NCBI GenBank assembly: GCA_964392175.1
Contig: CAYMOJ010000007.1
Location: 7,235-71,234 of the forward strand
Length of the DNA stretch: 64,000 bases
Direction: 5' to 3'
From: Firm-04 sp964392175
Lineage (GTDB): Bacteria; Bacillota; Clostridia; Oscillospirales; Ruminococcaceae
Part shown: in pieces, positions 34,919 to 43,427 of the stretch
How the letters are laid out: each line of letters starts with the position of its first letter
Numbering within the stretch: the first letter of the stretch is position 1
Translations under genes and position numbers: made by a program
Notes under the pieces: generated by a model
The model's database searches: none
What the model was told of the DNA's origin: nothing
What the model saw: only the letters and a program-made list of their open reading frames with translations

Positions 34919-35638
34919 TTATGCCTCTCCCATAAGACGCTTCATGATCTCCTGGTATGCCTCCTCAACACCGCCCATATCTCTGCGGAAGCGGTCTTTG
35001 TCCAGCTTCTCGTGGGTAGTAGAATCCCAGAAGCGGCAAGTATCGGGCGAAATTTCGTCAGCCAGAATGATTTGATCGTGGAAACGACCGAATTCGATCT
35101 TGAAGTCGATGAGGTCGATGTTCATCTTCTTGAAGAAATCGACCATGAATGCGTTCACAGCGAATGCATATTTGGTAATGGTGTCAATCTCTTCTTTGGT
35201 GGCAAGCCCTAAGCCCAGTGCGTAGTAATCGTTGATGAAGGGATCTCCCAAGTCATCGTTCTTGTAGCTGAATTCCAGCGTGGGCTGCTTCAGGGGTGTG
35301 CCCTCGGGAATGCCCAGCTTTTTGGAGAAGCTGCCTGCTGCCACGTTGCGCACGATCACTTCCAAAGGCACGATGGAAACCTTCTTGACGATGGTTTCGC
35401 GATCGCTGATCTCCTCTACCAGGTGGGTGGGGATACCTGCCTGTTCCAGCTGCTTGAACATGAAGTTTGTCATGCGGTTGTTGATCACGCCCTTGCCGAC
35501 GATGGTGCCCTTTTTCTCACCATTGAACGCGGTAGCGTCATCCTTGTAGTCCACGATGACGAGGTCGGGATTGTTGGTAGCAAATACGCGCTTTGCTTTG
35601 CCTTCATAGAGCTGTTCTGCCTTGACGATGTTTTCCAT
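34919..35638 (-). CDS. purC: SAICAR synthetase
   Basis: 239 residues. LYEGKAKRVFATNNPD, the DYKDDATAFNGEK motif, EVIVRNVAAGSFSKKLGI, LIDFKIEFGRF and ILADEISPDTCRFWD are standard PurC motifs. It condenses CAIR with aspartate. GGAGG precedes the start, 85 bases after purE. Confidence 0.97.
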   Translation of the reverse strand: MENIVKAEQLYEGKAKRVFATNNPDLVIVDYKDDATAFNGEKKGTIVGKGVINNRMTNFMFKQLEQAGIPTHLVEEISDRETIVKKVSIVPLEVIVRNVAAGSFSKKLGIPEGTPLKQPTLEFSYKNDDLGDPFINDYYALGLGLATKEEIDTITKYAFAVNAFMVDFFKKMNIDLIDFKIEFGRFHDQIILADEISPDTCRFWDSTTHEKLDKDRFRRDMGGVEEAYQEIMKRLMGEA

Positions 35639-35722
35639 AGATAAGAAACCTCCACAATTTGATATATAAATTGATTACGAACACAAAAGGAATGGGGATG
35701 TACCGGTATGCCGCAGGGTGAA

Positions 35723-36220
35723 TTACAGAGCGGCGATTTGCTCCTGCAATGTGGCATCTTTTTTCAGCACGCCATCAATCATAGACTGCTTTCTTGCCTT
35801 CAACTTTTCGGCAAGTTCCGCGTCGTTCACTGCAAGGATCTGCACGGCGAGCAGAGCCGCATTGGTTGCGCCGTTGATGCCGACAGTTGCCACAGGGACG
35901 CCAGGTGGCATCATGACGGTTGCCAACAAAGCGTCCATGCCTTCCAGTGCTGCGGATTTCATAGGGATACCAATGACGGGCAGGGTGGTATGCCCTGCAA
36001 TCACACCTGCAAGATGTGCCGCCATACCAGCCGCGCAGATGATCACGCCAAAGCCGTTTTCGGCTGCGGTAGATGCAAATTCAGCGGCAATTGCAGGGGT
36101 GCGATGGGCGCTCATCACGTGCGCCTCTACGGGTACACCGAACTGTTTCAGCTCGGTGATGGCAGACTTGACAACGGGGAAATCGCTGTCACTGCCCATA
36201 ATGACTGCAACTTTTTTCAT
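35723..36220 (-). CDS. purE: N5-CAIR mutase (PurE)
   Basis: 165 residues. VAVIMGSDSDFPVVKSA, VEAHVMSAHRTPA and AAGMAAHLAGVIAGHT are the class I/II PurE motifs; the length is that of class I. purK, needed for N5-CAIR formation by the classical class I route, is not in the window. It is the first purine gene of the minus-strand cluster. Confidence 0.96.
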   Translation of the reverse strand: MKKVAVIMGSDSDFPVVKSAITELKQFGVPVEAHVMSAHRTPAIAAEFASTAAENGFGVIICAAGMAAHLAGVIAGHTTLPVIGIPMKSAALEGMDALLATVMMPPGVPVATVGINGATNAALLAVQILAVNDAELAEKLKARKQSMIDGVLKKDATLQEQIAAL

Positions 36221-36256
36221 AGGGTAAAAATCCTTTCTTTGGGGATTTACAGAGGG

Positions 36257-37282
36257 TTATGTCAAAGCCGCCGCCACCGCTGCAAGATCTTTGTTGCGTG
36301 CGGAGGCTGAAAGGTCGGCTTGGATATCGGAAAAGGCGGTGTAAATGAAATCACCGTTTGCATTTTGCGTAATGGTCAGCAGCATGGCAGTGGAGATGCT
36401 CTTGGATGTATCGTTTCCGGCGGCAATAGGGGAATAGCGCACCTGAATTTGCAGACGATAGGCGGGTAGACCTTCACTTTGTGCCAAAACAATGTGTTTG
36501 ATCGTTGCACTTTGCATACGGTAGCCGCTATAGCGTGAACCGACGAGCAGCGAGGAGGGATTCTCACTGCCGATGAGCGCACTGTCAAGGGGCGTATCGG
36601 GAGTAAGAAACAGGTAGCTAAGGTAGTTTGCCGCCGCATCACCCAAAGCCGTTGCTGTTTGGTATGTGTAGAGCTTTTCCATCGCAGAACGATTCAGATC
36701 GACCGTCAGTTTACGCAGCCCCACCGAATGCTCAGAATAGTGAGAACGAAGCTGTAAGCCATCCTGTGTATAATCAACAAGGATACGACTGTTGCCTTGC
36801 GTCAGAGAGAGCGTTGTGTCATCGACGGTACAGCTATCCCACGCGCTCATGAAGCAAAGTTGCCCTGCAGAATCGTAGAGATGATACTGCGGTGGTTCGG
36901 CATCGGCAAGCGTTGCCATCCAAAGAGGCAACGCATCCAGCGCGTCAAAATCAGAGTATACAGCGGGAACCAGTATATCGCCTTTATTGTCGACGATGCC
37001 ATATCTGCGAGTATCTCCGGCACCGGATTTGGCAATCAGCATGGTATCATTCATCACGCGCAAATTCGACCATTTCGGTTCCGTGATCTTCCTACCACTA
37101 TTGGTGCGGATACCCCACAAGCCGTTTTCGATATAAAACGATACTGCGCCGTTGCTACCATTTGCTTCGGGAATGGTGGTACTGTTCACCTTCCCCTGTA
37201 TGGCAAGGGATACGATGGCGGAAGTGAGAATGAGAATGGCGGTCAGCAGCATCAAGATCAGCAATTTCATGCGGCGATTCAC
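36257..37282 (-). CDS. Membrane-anchored WG-repeat-like protein
   Basis: About 341 residues from a GTG at 37282 with AAAGGA upstream; the ATG four codons later is an alternative. One N-terminal membrane anchor (LLILMLLTAILILTSAIVSLAI) is followed by an extracytoplasmic domain with WG/KWG-type repeats (NGLWGIRTNSGRKITEPKW, RYGIVDNKGDILVPAVYSDF). The last ~150 residues are of unknown fold. WG repeats mediate protein interactions at the envelope. It lies between queT and purE on the same strand; a shared function with either is not evident. Confidence 0.72.
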   Translation of the reverse strand: MNRRMKLLILMLLTAILILTSAIVSLAIQGKVNSTTIPEANGSNGAVSFYIENGLWGIRTNSGRKITEPKWSNLRVMNDTMLIAKSGAGDTRRYGIVDNKGDILVPAVYSDFDALDALPLWMATLADAEPPQYHLYDSAGQLCFMSAWDSCTVDDTTLSLTQGNSRILVDYTQDGLQLRSHYSEHSVGLRKLTVDLNRSAMEKLYTYQTATALGDAAANYLSYLFLTPDTPLDSALIGSENPSSLLVGSRYSGYRMQSATIKHIVLAQSEGLPAYRLQIQVRYSPIAAGNDTSKSISTAMLLTITQNANGDFIYTAFSDIQADLSASARNKDLAAVAAALT

Positions 37283-37316
37283 AGCGATGGCACATCCTTT
37301 CTCAAGCAGTACGAAA

Positions 37317-37817
37317 TTATGATGCTTTGTGTTCCGTAGAACCAATCAGTCTGCGCACAGTGGCAGAACGCAACACAATGTGATACAATGGCAGACCGAT
37401 CATTGCCACGGCGATCAGTTCGCCGGCTGCTACGCCCAAGAATGCCATCGCAAAGGGCATTTCATACATCAGGCACAACTGCGCGCCGACAACCAAGCCA
37501 TTGATCACTGCCGGCACAAATGCGGCGATTATGGGCTTTTGGATGTAGTACATCAGTACAGCGGCGATTGCCGTTGCCAGCGTGCCAAATAGGATGTCCG
37601 TAGGCATACCGCTGAATAGATTGGCAATCAGGCAACCGATGACAAGTGCCACGCACCATCGTTTGCGGCAGCAACAAAGCAGCATCAGTGCTTCTGCGAT
37701 GCGTACTTGCATCGCCCCATAGGAAAAGGGGGTCAGCAGTACAGTCAGTGCGGCATATACCGCAGCGATCAATCCGATCTGTGTAATCGCTGTGACAGAG
37801 AATTTGGGTGTTGACAT
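37317..37817 (-). CDS. queT: QueT-family ECF transporter S component (queuosine precursor uptake)
   Basis: 166 residues from the ATG at 37817. About five to six membrane helices with the QueT signature regions SYGAMQVRIAEAL and NLFSGMPTDILFGTLAT. It would bind preQ1 or another queuosine precursor and work with an ECF energy module encoded elsewhere. The preQ1-type riboswitch whose 3' end overlaps the ribosome site directly upstream supports the assignment. Confidence 0.92.
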   Translation of the reverse strand: MSTPKFSVTAITQIGLIAAVYAALTVLLTPFSYGAMQVRIAEALMLLCCCRKRWCVALVIGCLIANLFSGMPTDILFGTLATAIAAVLMYYIQKPIIAAFVPAVINGLVVGAQLCLMYEMPFAMAFLGVAAGELIAVAMIGLPLYHIVLRSATVRRLIGSTEHKAS

Positions 37818-37826
37818 AGCGAAAAT

Positions 37827-37867
37827 GCCTCCTTGTTTTTTTACGCTGGTTATCAAGAAAACAGCGT
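37827..37867 (-). promoter_or_regulatory. PreQ1-I type riboswitch controlling queT translation
   Basis: On the minus strand, ACGCTG and CAGCGT form P1; the loop TTTTCTTGATAAC contains CTTG, which can pair with CAAG in the tail AAAAAAACAAGGAGG. That is the H-type pseudoknot of class I preQ1 aptamers, with the A-rich tail ending in the ribosome site. Ligand binding would hide AAGGAGG and shut off queT translation. The identification is by pattern and supported by the target gene. Confidence 0.78.
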
Positions 37868-37887
37868 AGTATTGTGAAAGCAGAGCA

Positions 37888-38883
37888 TTACTGCTCCGCA
37901 GCAGACGCAGATGATTCCTTTGGCTTTGGCATATTCTCTTCTGTCTCGCGCACGAGATAAATGGGGCGATTTTTCACCTCAAGGTAGGTTTTGGAGAGAT
38001 ACATCCCCAGAATGCCCGTACAGAACAGCTGTAAGCCACCCATGAAGAAAATTGAGCAAAGCAGCGTTGGAAAACCCGTGACCTCCTCGCCGAACACCAA
38101 TGTTTTGATGATAGTAGCAATGATGATGATGACCGCAATGACGCAGCTGAGAAGCCCCAAAAATACGGAAACTGCAAGAGGCGCGGTGGAGAACCCGATG
38201 ATGCCTTCGATGGAGTAGCGGAACAATCCCCAGAAACTCCACGCAGTCGTACCTGCGGCACGCTCAACATTTTCGTATTCCAGATATTTGACGCGGAAGC
38301 CCACCCACGAGAAAATACCCTTGGAGAAGCGATTATATTCGCTCATGGAAAGCACAGCATCCACCATCTGACGGGTCATGAAGCGAAAATCCTGTGCACC
38401 ATCCACGATCTCGGTTTGAGAGATCTTGTTCATGATGCGGTAGAACATTCTTGCGAACCACGAGCGAACCTTGGACTCGCCCTTACGGCTGACACGACGC
38501 GTGGTGGCACAGTCGTATTCACCGCTGGCGACCGCCTCATACATAGTGGGTAAAAACGCAGGGGGATGTTGCAAATCGGCATCCATCACCACGCAGTAAT
38601 CGCCTTTGGCATTTTGCAGACCGGCGTAAATGCCTGCCTCTTTGCCAAAATTGCGCGAAAAAGAGATGTATCGTACGCGCTGATCTTTTTGGGCGAGGGC
38701 TCGCAGATCACGCAGAGTGTGATCCTTGGAACCATCATCGATAAACAGATACTCAAAGCGCAGCTGTGGGTGATTTTGCATCATTTCCGCAGAAATTCTT
38801 GTGATCTCTGCATAAAAGAGTGGCAATACTTCTTCTTCATTATAACACGGTACAATAACCGAGATCAGGCTTGTCTGTTCCAA
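37888..38883 (-). CDS. Family 2 glycosyltransferase, DPM1/GtrB type
   Basis: 331 residues from a TTG at 38883, chosen because GGAGG lies nine bases upstream. GT-A fold: SVIVPCYNEEEVL, the metal-binding DADLQHPP, and acceptor region RRVSRKGESKVRSW. Two C-terminal membrane segments at ~235-258 and ~270-295 anchor it. Such enzymes move a sugar from a nucleotide donor to undecaprenyl phosphate for surface polymer modification. A GT-C partner such as the YfhO-like protein would use the product, though they are 30 kb apart. Confidence 0.9.
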   Translation of the reverse strand: MEQTSLISVIVPCYNEEEVLPLFYAEITRISAEMMQNHPQLRFEYLFIDDGSKDHTLRDLRALAQKDQRVRYISFSRNFGKEAGIYAGLQNAKGDYCVVMDADLQHPPAFLPTMYEAVASGEYDCATTRRVSRKGESKVRSWFARMFYRIMNKISQTEIVDGAQDFRFMTRQMVDAVLSMSEYNRFSKGIFSWVGFRVKYLEYENVERAAGTTAWSFWGLFRYSIEGIIGFSTAPLAVSVFLGLLSCVIAVIIIIATIIKTLVFGEEVTGFPTLLCSIFFMGGLQLFCTGILGMYLSKTYLEVKNRPIYLVRETEENMPKPKESSASAAEQ

Positions 38884-39139
38884 ATGGGGGTGCCTCCGTT
38901 TCCAGTGCAATTGTGCATAGATTGCCTTATCATAGCATAAACATACACAATATATGATACCATAACCACCGAAAAAATGCAAGACCTAATGACGATTTTA
39001 TCAAAATTTGCGGGTGATTTTCTGTTTTTGCCATTTTCGTGATGGCTACTGTGCAATTTTTCGGCTTGGAATTTGACTGTGCGGCTGCAACATCACTTCG
39101 TGCGGCGCACAATAAAAAGTCAGAAAACTGCCAAAATGC
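38884..39139. other. Divergent intergenic region
   Basis: 256 bases between the glycosyltransferase and the next promoter. It should hold the promoter for the minus-strand glycosyltransferase; TATGAT-like boxes occur at about 38930-38960 (minus strand) but without a strong -35. No RNA gene or repeat was recognised. Confidence 0.3.
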
Positions 39140-39168
39140 TTGACAAATGGTGCGAAATATGCTATTCT
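39140..39168 (+). promoter_or_regulatory. Promoter for ybjN-like gene
   Basis: TTGACA, 17 bases, TATTCT; leader of about 45 bases to the start codon. Confidence 0.85.
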
Positions 39169-39219
39169 TAAAATGTACGCAGATGGCGTGCTAAAAAAAT
39201 GTGTGAGGAGAAATGAATT

Positions 39220-39693
39220 ATGGCAGAGGTTACACAGGCAGAAATTGCAAATGCAAAACGGGAGTTTGATACTCTGTGCCGTACTTTGGATGAGCGTGAG
39301 TGGCATTATGACAAACATGAGGAAGATATGACGATTTCTTGCGGTGTTAGCGGTGACGATATCCCCATGCGTCTCATTATCCGCATTATGCCCGAGCGTC
39401 AATTGGCACAGGTACTTTCACCTTTGCCCTTTGATATTCCCGAAGATAAGCGTGTGGATGTGGCGATGGCTACCACAATGATCAATGACAAGCTGGCAAA
39501 CGGCAGTTTTGATTTTGATTTGGCTAGTGGGCGCACCGTGTTTCGTCTGACCAGCGCGTTTATGAATTGTAATCTTAGCACAGAAGTATATGACTACATG
39601 ATCGGCGTTTCCGCTGCGACGGTGGATGAGTACAATGACAAGATCATGATGCTGTGCAAGGGAATGTTGGATCTGAGCGCGTTTGCCGAGTGA
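39220..39693 (+). CDS. YbjN-domain protein
   Basis: 157 residues, soluble, acidic. The alternating helix and strand pattern with DEREWHYDKHEEDMTISCGV, then RLIIRIMPERQLAQVLSPLPFDIP, fits the YbjN family, whose fold is like type III secretion chaperones. It likely binds a protein partner. The next gene on the strand, after a weak hairpin, encodes a large AAA+ protease, which makes an adaptor or substrate-handling role plausible but unproven. Confidence 0.65.
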   Translation: MAEVTQAEIANAKREFDTLCRTLDEREWHYDKHEEDMTISCGVSGDDIPMRLIIRIMPERQLAQVLSPLPFDIPEDKRVDVAMATTMINDKLANGSFDFDLASGRTVFRLTSAFMNCNLSTEVYDYMIGVSAATVDEYNDKIMMLCKGMLDLSAFAE

Positions 39694-39716
39694 TCAAAGC
39701 GCAGTAAGAGTTTGGA

Positions 39717-39748
39717 AGCAGTCTGTTGCTTTGCGACAGGCTGCTTTT
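39717..39748 (+). terminator. Weak terminator or attenuator between ybjN-like gene and AAA+ protease
   Basis: AGCAGTCTGT pairs with ACAGGCTGCT (one wobble), loop of 9 bases, but only four T residues follow. Partial readthrough into the protease gene is likely. Confidence 0.55.
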
Positions 39749-39788
39749 CCCTACAATTTACAATGAGTGAAATAAGGAGAAAGATGTT

Positions 39789-42700
39789 ATGTCCAATGCA
39801 CTGTGGGATATCACTGCTGAAGAATATGAAGCGATTCTAACAGAGATCGCAGATAAAAGCAATACTGCAAAGCCTGAAATCTTTGAAGAAGTCGTGCTGC
39901 GCTTTATTGCGTACTATGGCGAACAACTGGACATTTCTGAAGTTGCTGCAAAGTATTATGCCGAAAAGGGCTGTATGCTGATACTGAAGGCTTTTTGGGC
40001 GGCGGATAAAGATGCTGTTGCGGCTAATGTGGAAAGCTTCAACGCATGGCTGAAGGATCAAGTGCGGGCGATGCTGAAAACACCCCCTGCCGATGTTCCT
40101 GACACCCATCAGCAGGCGAGGGCACAGCAGACCGCAGCAGTGCTTGCCAAAACAAAACTGCCGACCCTCGCCGAGGTAATGCAACGGCAAGCTGCCGCAT
40201 CACCAAAGTCAAAAAGCTCTACCGGGCAGATGCAGCCGGATGCGATCCTGGGTAGAGCAAAAACAAGACCTTCGGAAGAAAATCAGACCATTGACCCCAT
40301 AAAGATGCGCGGCGAGCTGAAAACATTAGTGGAGCGCACCAACACGATGCGCGATGCGCTGCTGCGCAATGTGTTCGGGCAGGATCACGCCGTGAACCTG
40401 TTTGCGGAGGGCTATTTCCGTGCTGAGTTGTTAGGCAAAGCAGATGAAAGCCGCCGTAAGCCTAAGGCGACATTCCTGTTTGCCGGGCCTCCCGGTGTTG
40501 GGAAAACTTATTTGGCTGAGCAGGGTGCTGCGATTCTGGGGTTGCCTTATCTGCGTATGGATATGAGCGAATATGCCGATCATAACGCTGCTACGGAGTT
40601 TATCGGATCAGATAATGTATACAAGGGCGCAAAATCGGGCAATGTGACCTCCTTTGTGAAAGAAAACCCTCAGTGCGTCATTTTATTTGATGAGGTGGAA
40701 AAGGCGCATATCAGCATCATTCACCTGTTCTTGCAGATGCTGGATGCAGGGATTCTGCGCGACAGCAATACCGACGAAGAAATCTCCTTTAGGGATACGA
40801 TTTTGATCTTCACTACCAATGCCGGCAAGCAGCTTTATGAGGATTCTGAAACGGCAAATCTTTCCGCGCTCAGTCGCAGAACGGTGCTGAACGCACTGCT
40901 TCGCGATGTGGATCCTCATACTGGGGTACCATTCTTTCCGTCAGCCATTTGCTCGCGGTTTGCAACGGGCAATGTGGTGATGTTCAATCACATGGAGACC
41001 ACCCATTTGCTCTCTATTGTGCGCAAGGAGTTTGCACGGCAGAAGGAGATCATAGCACAGGCTTATGGCATTGCATTGTATGTTACTGAGCCTGTTCTGA
41101 CGGCACTGCTGCTTGCTGAGGGTGGCAACGCCGATGCTCGTACGATGTCCAGCCGTTCGGCGGCATTTTTACAGCGCGAATTGTATGAACTGTTTTTGGT
41201 GCTTTGCTCTGAGAATGTGGAATATGATCTGGATCATGTAGAGCGCATTACATTTGAGGTGGCAACTGACGGTTGTACACCTGAGGTGCTTGCGCTGTTT
41301 GCACCTACCGAACCTGCCAAGATCCTGTTCTTGTCGCAGGAGCGTGCGGCATACTTTGTAGCGGATACCCGACAGACTGCATTACTGCCCTGCACTACCG
41401 CCGAAGAAGCCATCACGATGCTGGAACGGCAGGATGTCGCGTTTGTGGTGATCGATTGGAGCAGCAAGGACGGCGAAAAAAATGCGTATCTGCATATTGA
41501 GGATGTGGATTCTCAAGCGAGAGTGCTCTTCCGTCATCTGCGGCAATATATGCCGCAGATGCCTGTATATGTGCTGGAACATTGTGATTTTCCACTGCGC
41601 TATGATGAGCGTGTGAGCCTGATGGAGGATGGTGTTCGCGAGGTTTTAACGGTGGAAAAAGGCGATAATGTACTGCCTGTTACTGATATTGCCACCATGA
41701 TGTATCGTGATCAACAGGTGATGCGACTTGCCGCTGCAAGTCAAATCGTCACCTTTGAAACTGCGCAGAGTATGTCAGCTGATGGCAAGGAAGCCCACAT
41801 TACGCTGTTTGATTTTGCCGTGCGTCGTTCGGTAGATGCCGAGGACACCAAGCAGATCCTCAGCGACGTATCTCGTCCTACGCAGCGCTTTGCCGATGTC
41901 ATCGGCGCGGAGGATGCCAAGGTGGAGCTGCAATATTTTGTGGACTATCTCAAGAATCCTGCGAAGTTGAGCCGCATGGGTCTGCGTCAGCCGAGGGGTG
42001 TATTGCTGTATGGGCCTCCCGGAACAGGTAAAACACTCCTTGCCAAGGCAATGGCCGGGGAATCCGATGTGACATTCATCAGTGCTGACGGTGCACAGTT
42101 CCTGAAGCGATATGTGGGAGAGGGCCCTGAAGCCGTTAAGAGCTTGTTTGCCAAAGCAAGAAAGTATGCTCCCACGATCTTGTTTATTGATGAGATTGAC
42201 GCCATTGCTACTGATCGTAATGCAGGGGGAGAGCAGGCAGGCCGTGCCGAAATTCTCAACGCGCTACTGACGGAAATGGATGGCTTCTGCGAAAATATCG
42301 GAAAGCCTGTGTTCATACTGGCAGCCACCAATGCTGCCATGGAGGGCGAAAACGGTCGTGTGATTGATCCTGCACTGGCAAGACGATTTGACCGAAAGAT
42401 CTATGTGGAACTGCCCGGCAAACCTGAGCGTATCCACTATTTGCGGCGCATGAATCAGGCGAATAATCCCTTGCAGCTTTCGGATGGTATGATTGATAAT
42501 CTGGCGGTGCGTTCTACCGGTATGAGCCTTGCAGAGCTGGCGAATATCATTGAACTTTCCTATCGAAATGCGGTACGTGCCGGCAGCGATCATGTCAGTG
42601 ATGATATCTTTGTGGAGGCATTTGAATCCTTCCAGAATGGAAAGGAGAAAAAGTGGAATCCTGATACGCGTTTGCGTGTGGCGCGCCATGAGGCAGGTCA

Positions 42701-43214
42701 CGCACTGTTGTGCTGGCATAGCGGCGAGATGCCTTCCTATCTGACCATTGTGGCAAGAGCGGATCACGGAGGCTATATGCAGCACGGTGATACAGAGGAT
42801 AAGGGCATTTATACCGCAGAGGAAATGCTGGGCAGGATTCGTACTTCTCTAGGTGGCAGAGCCGCAGAGCTTGTGTATTATGGAGAGGACGGCAATTCCA
42901 GTGGTGCCTCCGGAGATCTGCAAAATGCCACGAACTGCGCACGCAGAATGCTCTGTTATTATGGTATGGATAATGAATTTGGTCTGGCGGTGATGCCTGC
43001 CGATGAGCTGAAAGGTGAGCAGGGCTTGCTTGTGCACGAACGCATCAATGCGCTACTGGCTGCCGAATTGCAGCGTGCCAAGGAGATCATTGTGCAGGAG
43101 AAAATTCGCTATGAGCAGCTTGTTCATGCATTGCTGGAACGCGATTATCTTACAGGTCTGGAACTTGAAAAGGTTCTGGGTGAGACACCGAAAAAAACGC
43201 CGGCAATCGTGTGA
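39789..43214 (+). CDS. Soluble fusion protease: Clp-type AAA+, receiver-like domain, FtsH-type AAA+ and M41 peptidase
   Basis: 1141 residues, AAGGAG before the ATG, no transmembrane segment seen. Order: helical N-terminus (1-~165); a Clp/ClpX-like AAA+ module with Walker A at 233-240 (GPPGVGKT), Walker B Asp301-Glu302 (ILFDEVEKAH) and sensor FTTNAG. A ~120-residue receiver-like region (~509-625; central strand VVIDWS with Asp556) follows. Then comes an FtsH-type AAA+ with Walker A at 742-749 (GPPGTGKT), Walker B Asp801-Glu802 (LFIDEIDAI) and RRFDRKIYVELPG. Last is a zinc peptidase, HEAGH at 967-971, with the third ligand in SGASGDLQNAT. All catalytic residues look intact. FtsH normally has one AAA+ and membrane anchors; a second unfoldase plus a receiver-like insert in place of the anchor is unusual. 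Confidence 0.88.
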   Translation: MSNALWDITAEEYEAILTEIADKSNTAKPEIFEEVVLRFIAYYGEQLDISEVAAKYYAEKGCMLILKAFWAADKDAVAANVESFNAWLKDQVRAMLKTPPADVPDTHQQARAQQTAAVLAKTKLPTLAEVMQRQAAASPKSKSSTGQMQPDAILGRAKTRPSEENQTIDPIKMRGELKTLVERTNTMRDALLRNVFGQDHAVNLFAEGYFRAELLGKADESRRKPKATFLFAGPPGVGKTYLAEQGAAILGLPYLRMDMSEYADHNAATEFIGSDNVYKGAKSGNVTSFVKENPQCVILFDEVEKAHISIIHLFLQMLDAGILRDSNTDEEISFRDTILIFTTNAGKQLYEDSETANLSALSRRTVLNALLRDVDPHTGVPFFPSAICSRFATGNVVMFNHMETTHLLSIVRKEFARQKEIIAQAYGIALYVTEPVLTALLLAEGGNADARTMSSRSAAFLQRELYELFLVLCSENVEYDLDHVERITFEVATDGCTPEVLALFAPTEPAKILFLSQERAAYFVADTRQTALLPCTTAEEAITMLERQDVAFVVIDWSSKDGEKNAYLHIEDVDSQARVLFRHLRQYMPQMPVYVLEHCDFPLRYDERVSLMEDGVREVLTVEKGDNVLPVTDIATMMYRDQQVMRLAAASQIVTFETAQSMSADGKEAHITLFDFAVRRSVDAEDTKQILSDVSRPTQRFADVIGAEDAKVELQYFVDYLKNPAKLSRMGLRQPRGVLLYGPPGTGKTLLAKAMAGESDVTFISADGAQFLKRYVGEGPEAVKSLFAKARKYAPTILFIDEIDAIATDRNAGGEQAGRAEILNALLTEMDGFCENIGKPVFILAATNAAMEGENGRVIDPALARRFDRKIYVELPGKPERIHYLRRMNQANNPLQLSDGMIDNLAVRSTGMSLAELANIIELSYRNAVRAGSDHVSDDIFVEAFESFQNGKEKKWNPDTRLRVARHEAGHALLCWHSGEMPSYLTIVARADHGGYMQHGDTEDKGIYTAEEMLGRIRTSLGGRAAELVYYGEDGNSSGASGDLQNATNCARRMLCYYGMDNEFGLAVMPADELKGEQGLLVHERINALLAAELQRAKEIIVQEKIRYEQLVHALLERDYLTGLELEKVLGETPKKTPAIV

Positions 43215-43281
43215 GCGGATTGTATCCAATGCCGCGAAAGACGCACAGACGATACCAGATAGCCGATGACATAGACGAAAG

Positions 43282-43320
43282 AAAACGGATAGAGTATTAT
43301 GGCTCTATCCGTTTTTGTTT
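43282..43320 (+). terminator. Terminator after the fusion protease
   Basis: AAAACGGATAGAG pairs with CTCTATCCGTTTTT around an 8-base loop, followed by GTTTTG. Confidence 0.85.
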
Positions 43321-43355
43321 TGATGCGCGGATCGGGAGAATCGAGCGTGTATGGC

Positions 43356-43384
43356 TTTACAGATCAATGTCATTGTGGTATAAT
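43356..43384 (+). promoter_or_regulatory. Promoter for patatin-like gene
   Basis: TTTACA, 17 bases, TATAAT, starting transcription about 40 bases before the start codon. Confidence 0.82.
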
Positions 43385-43427
43385 AAGGCTGGGTGGATTA
43401 TGCTTACCGGTAAGAGGAATGAAAATC

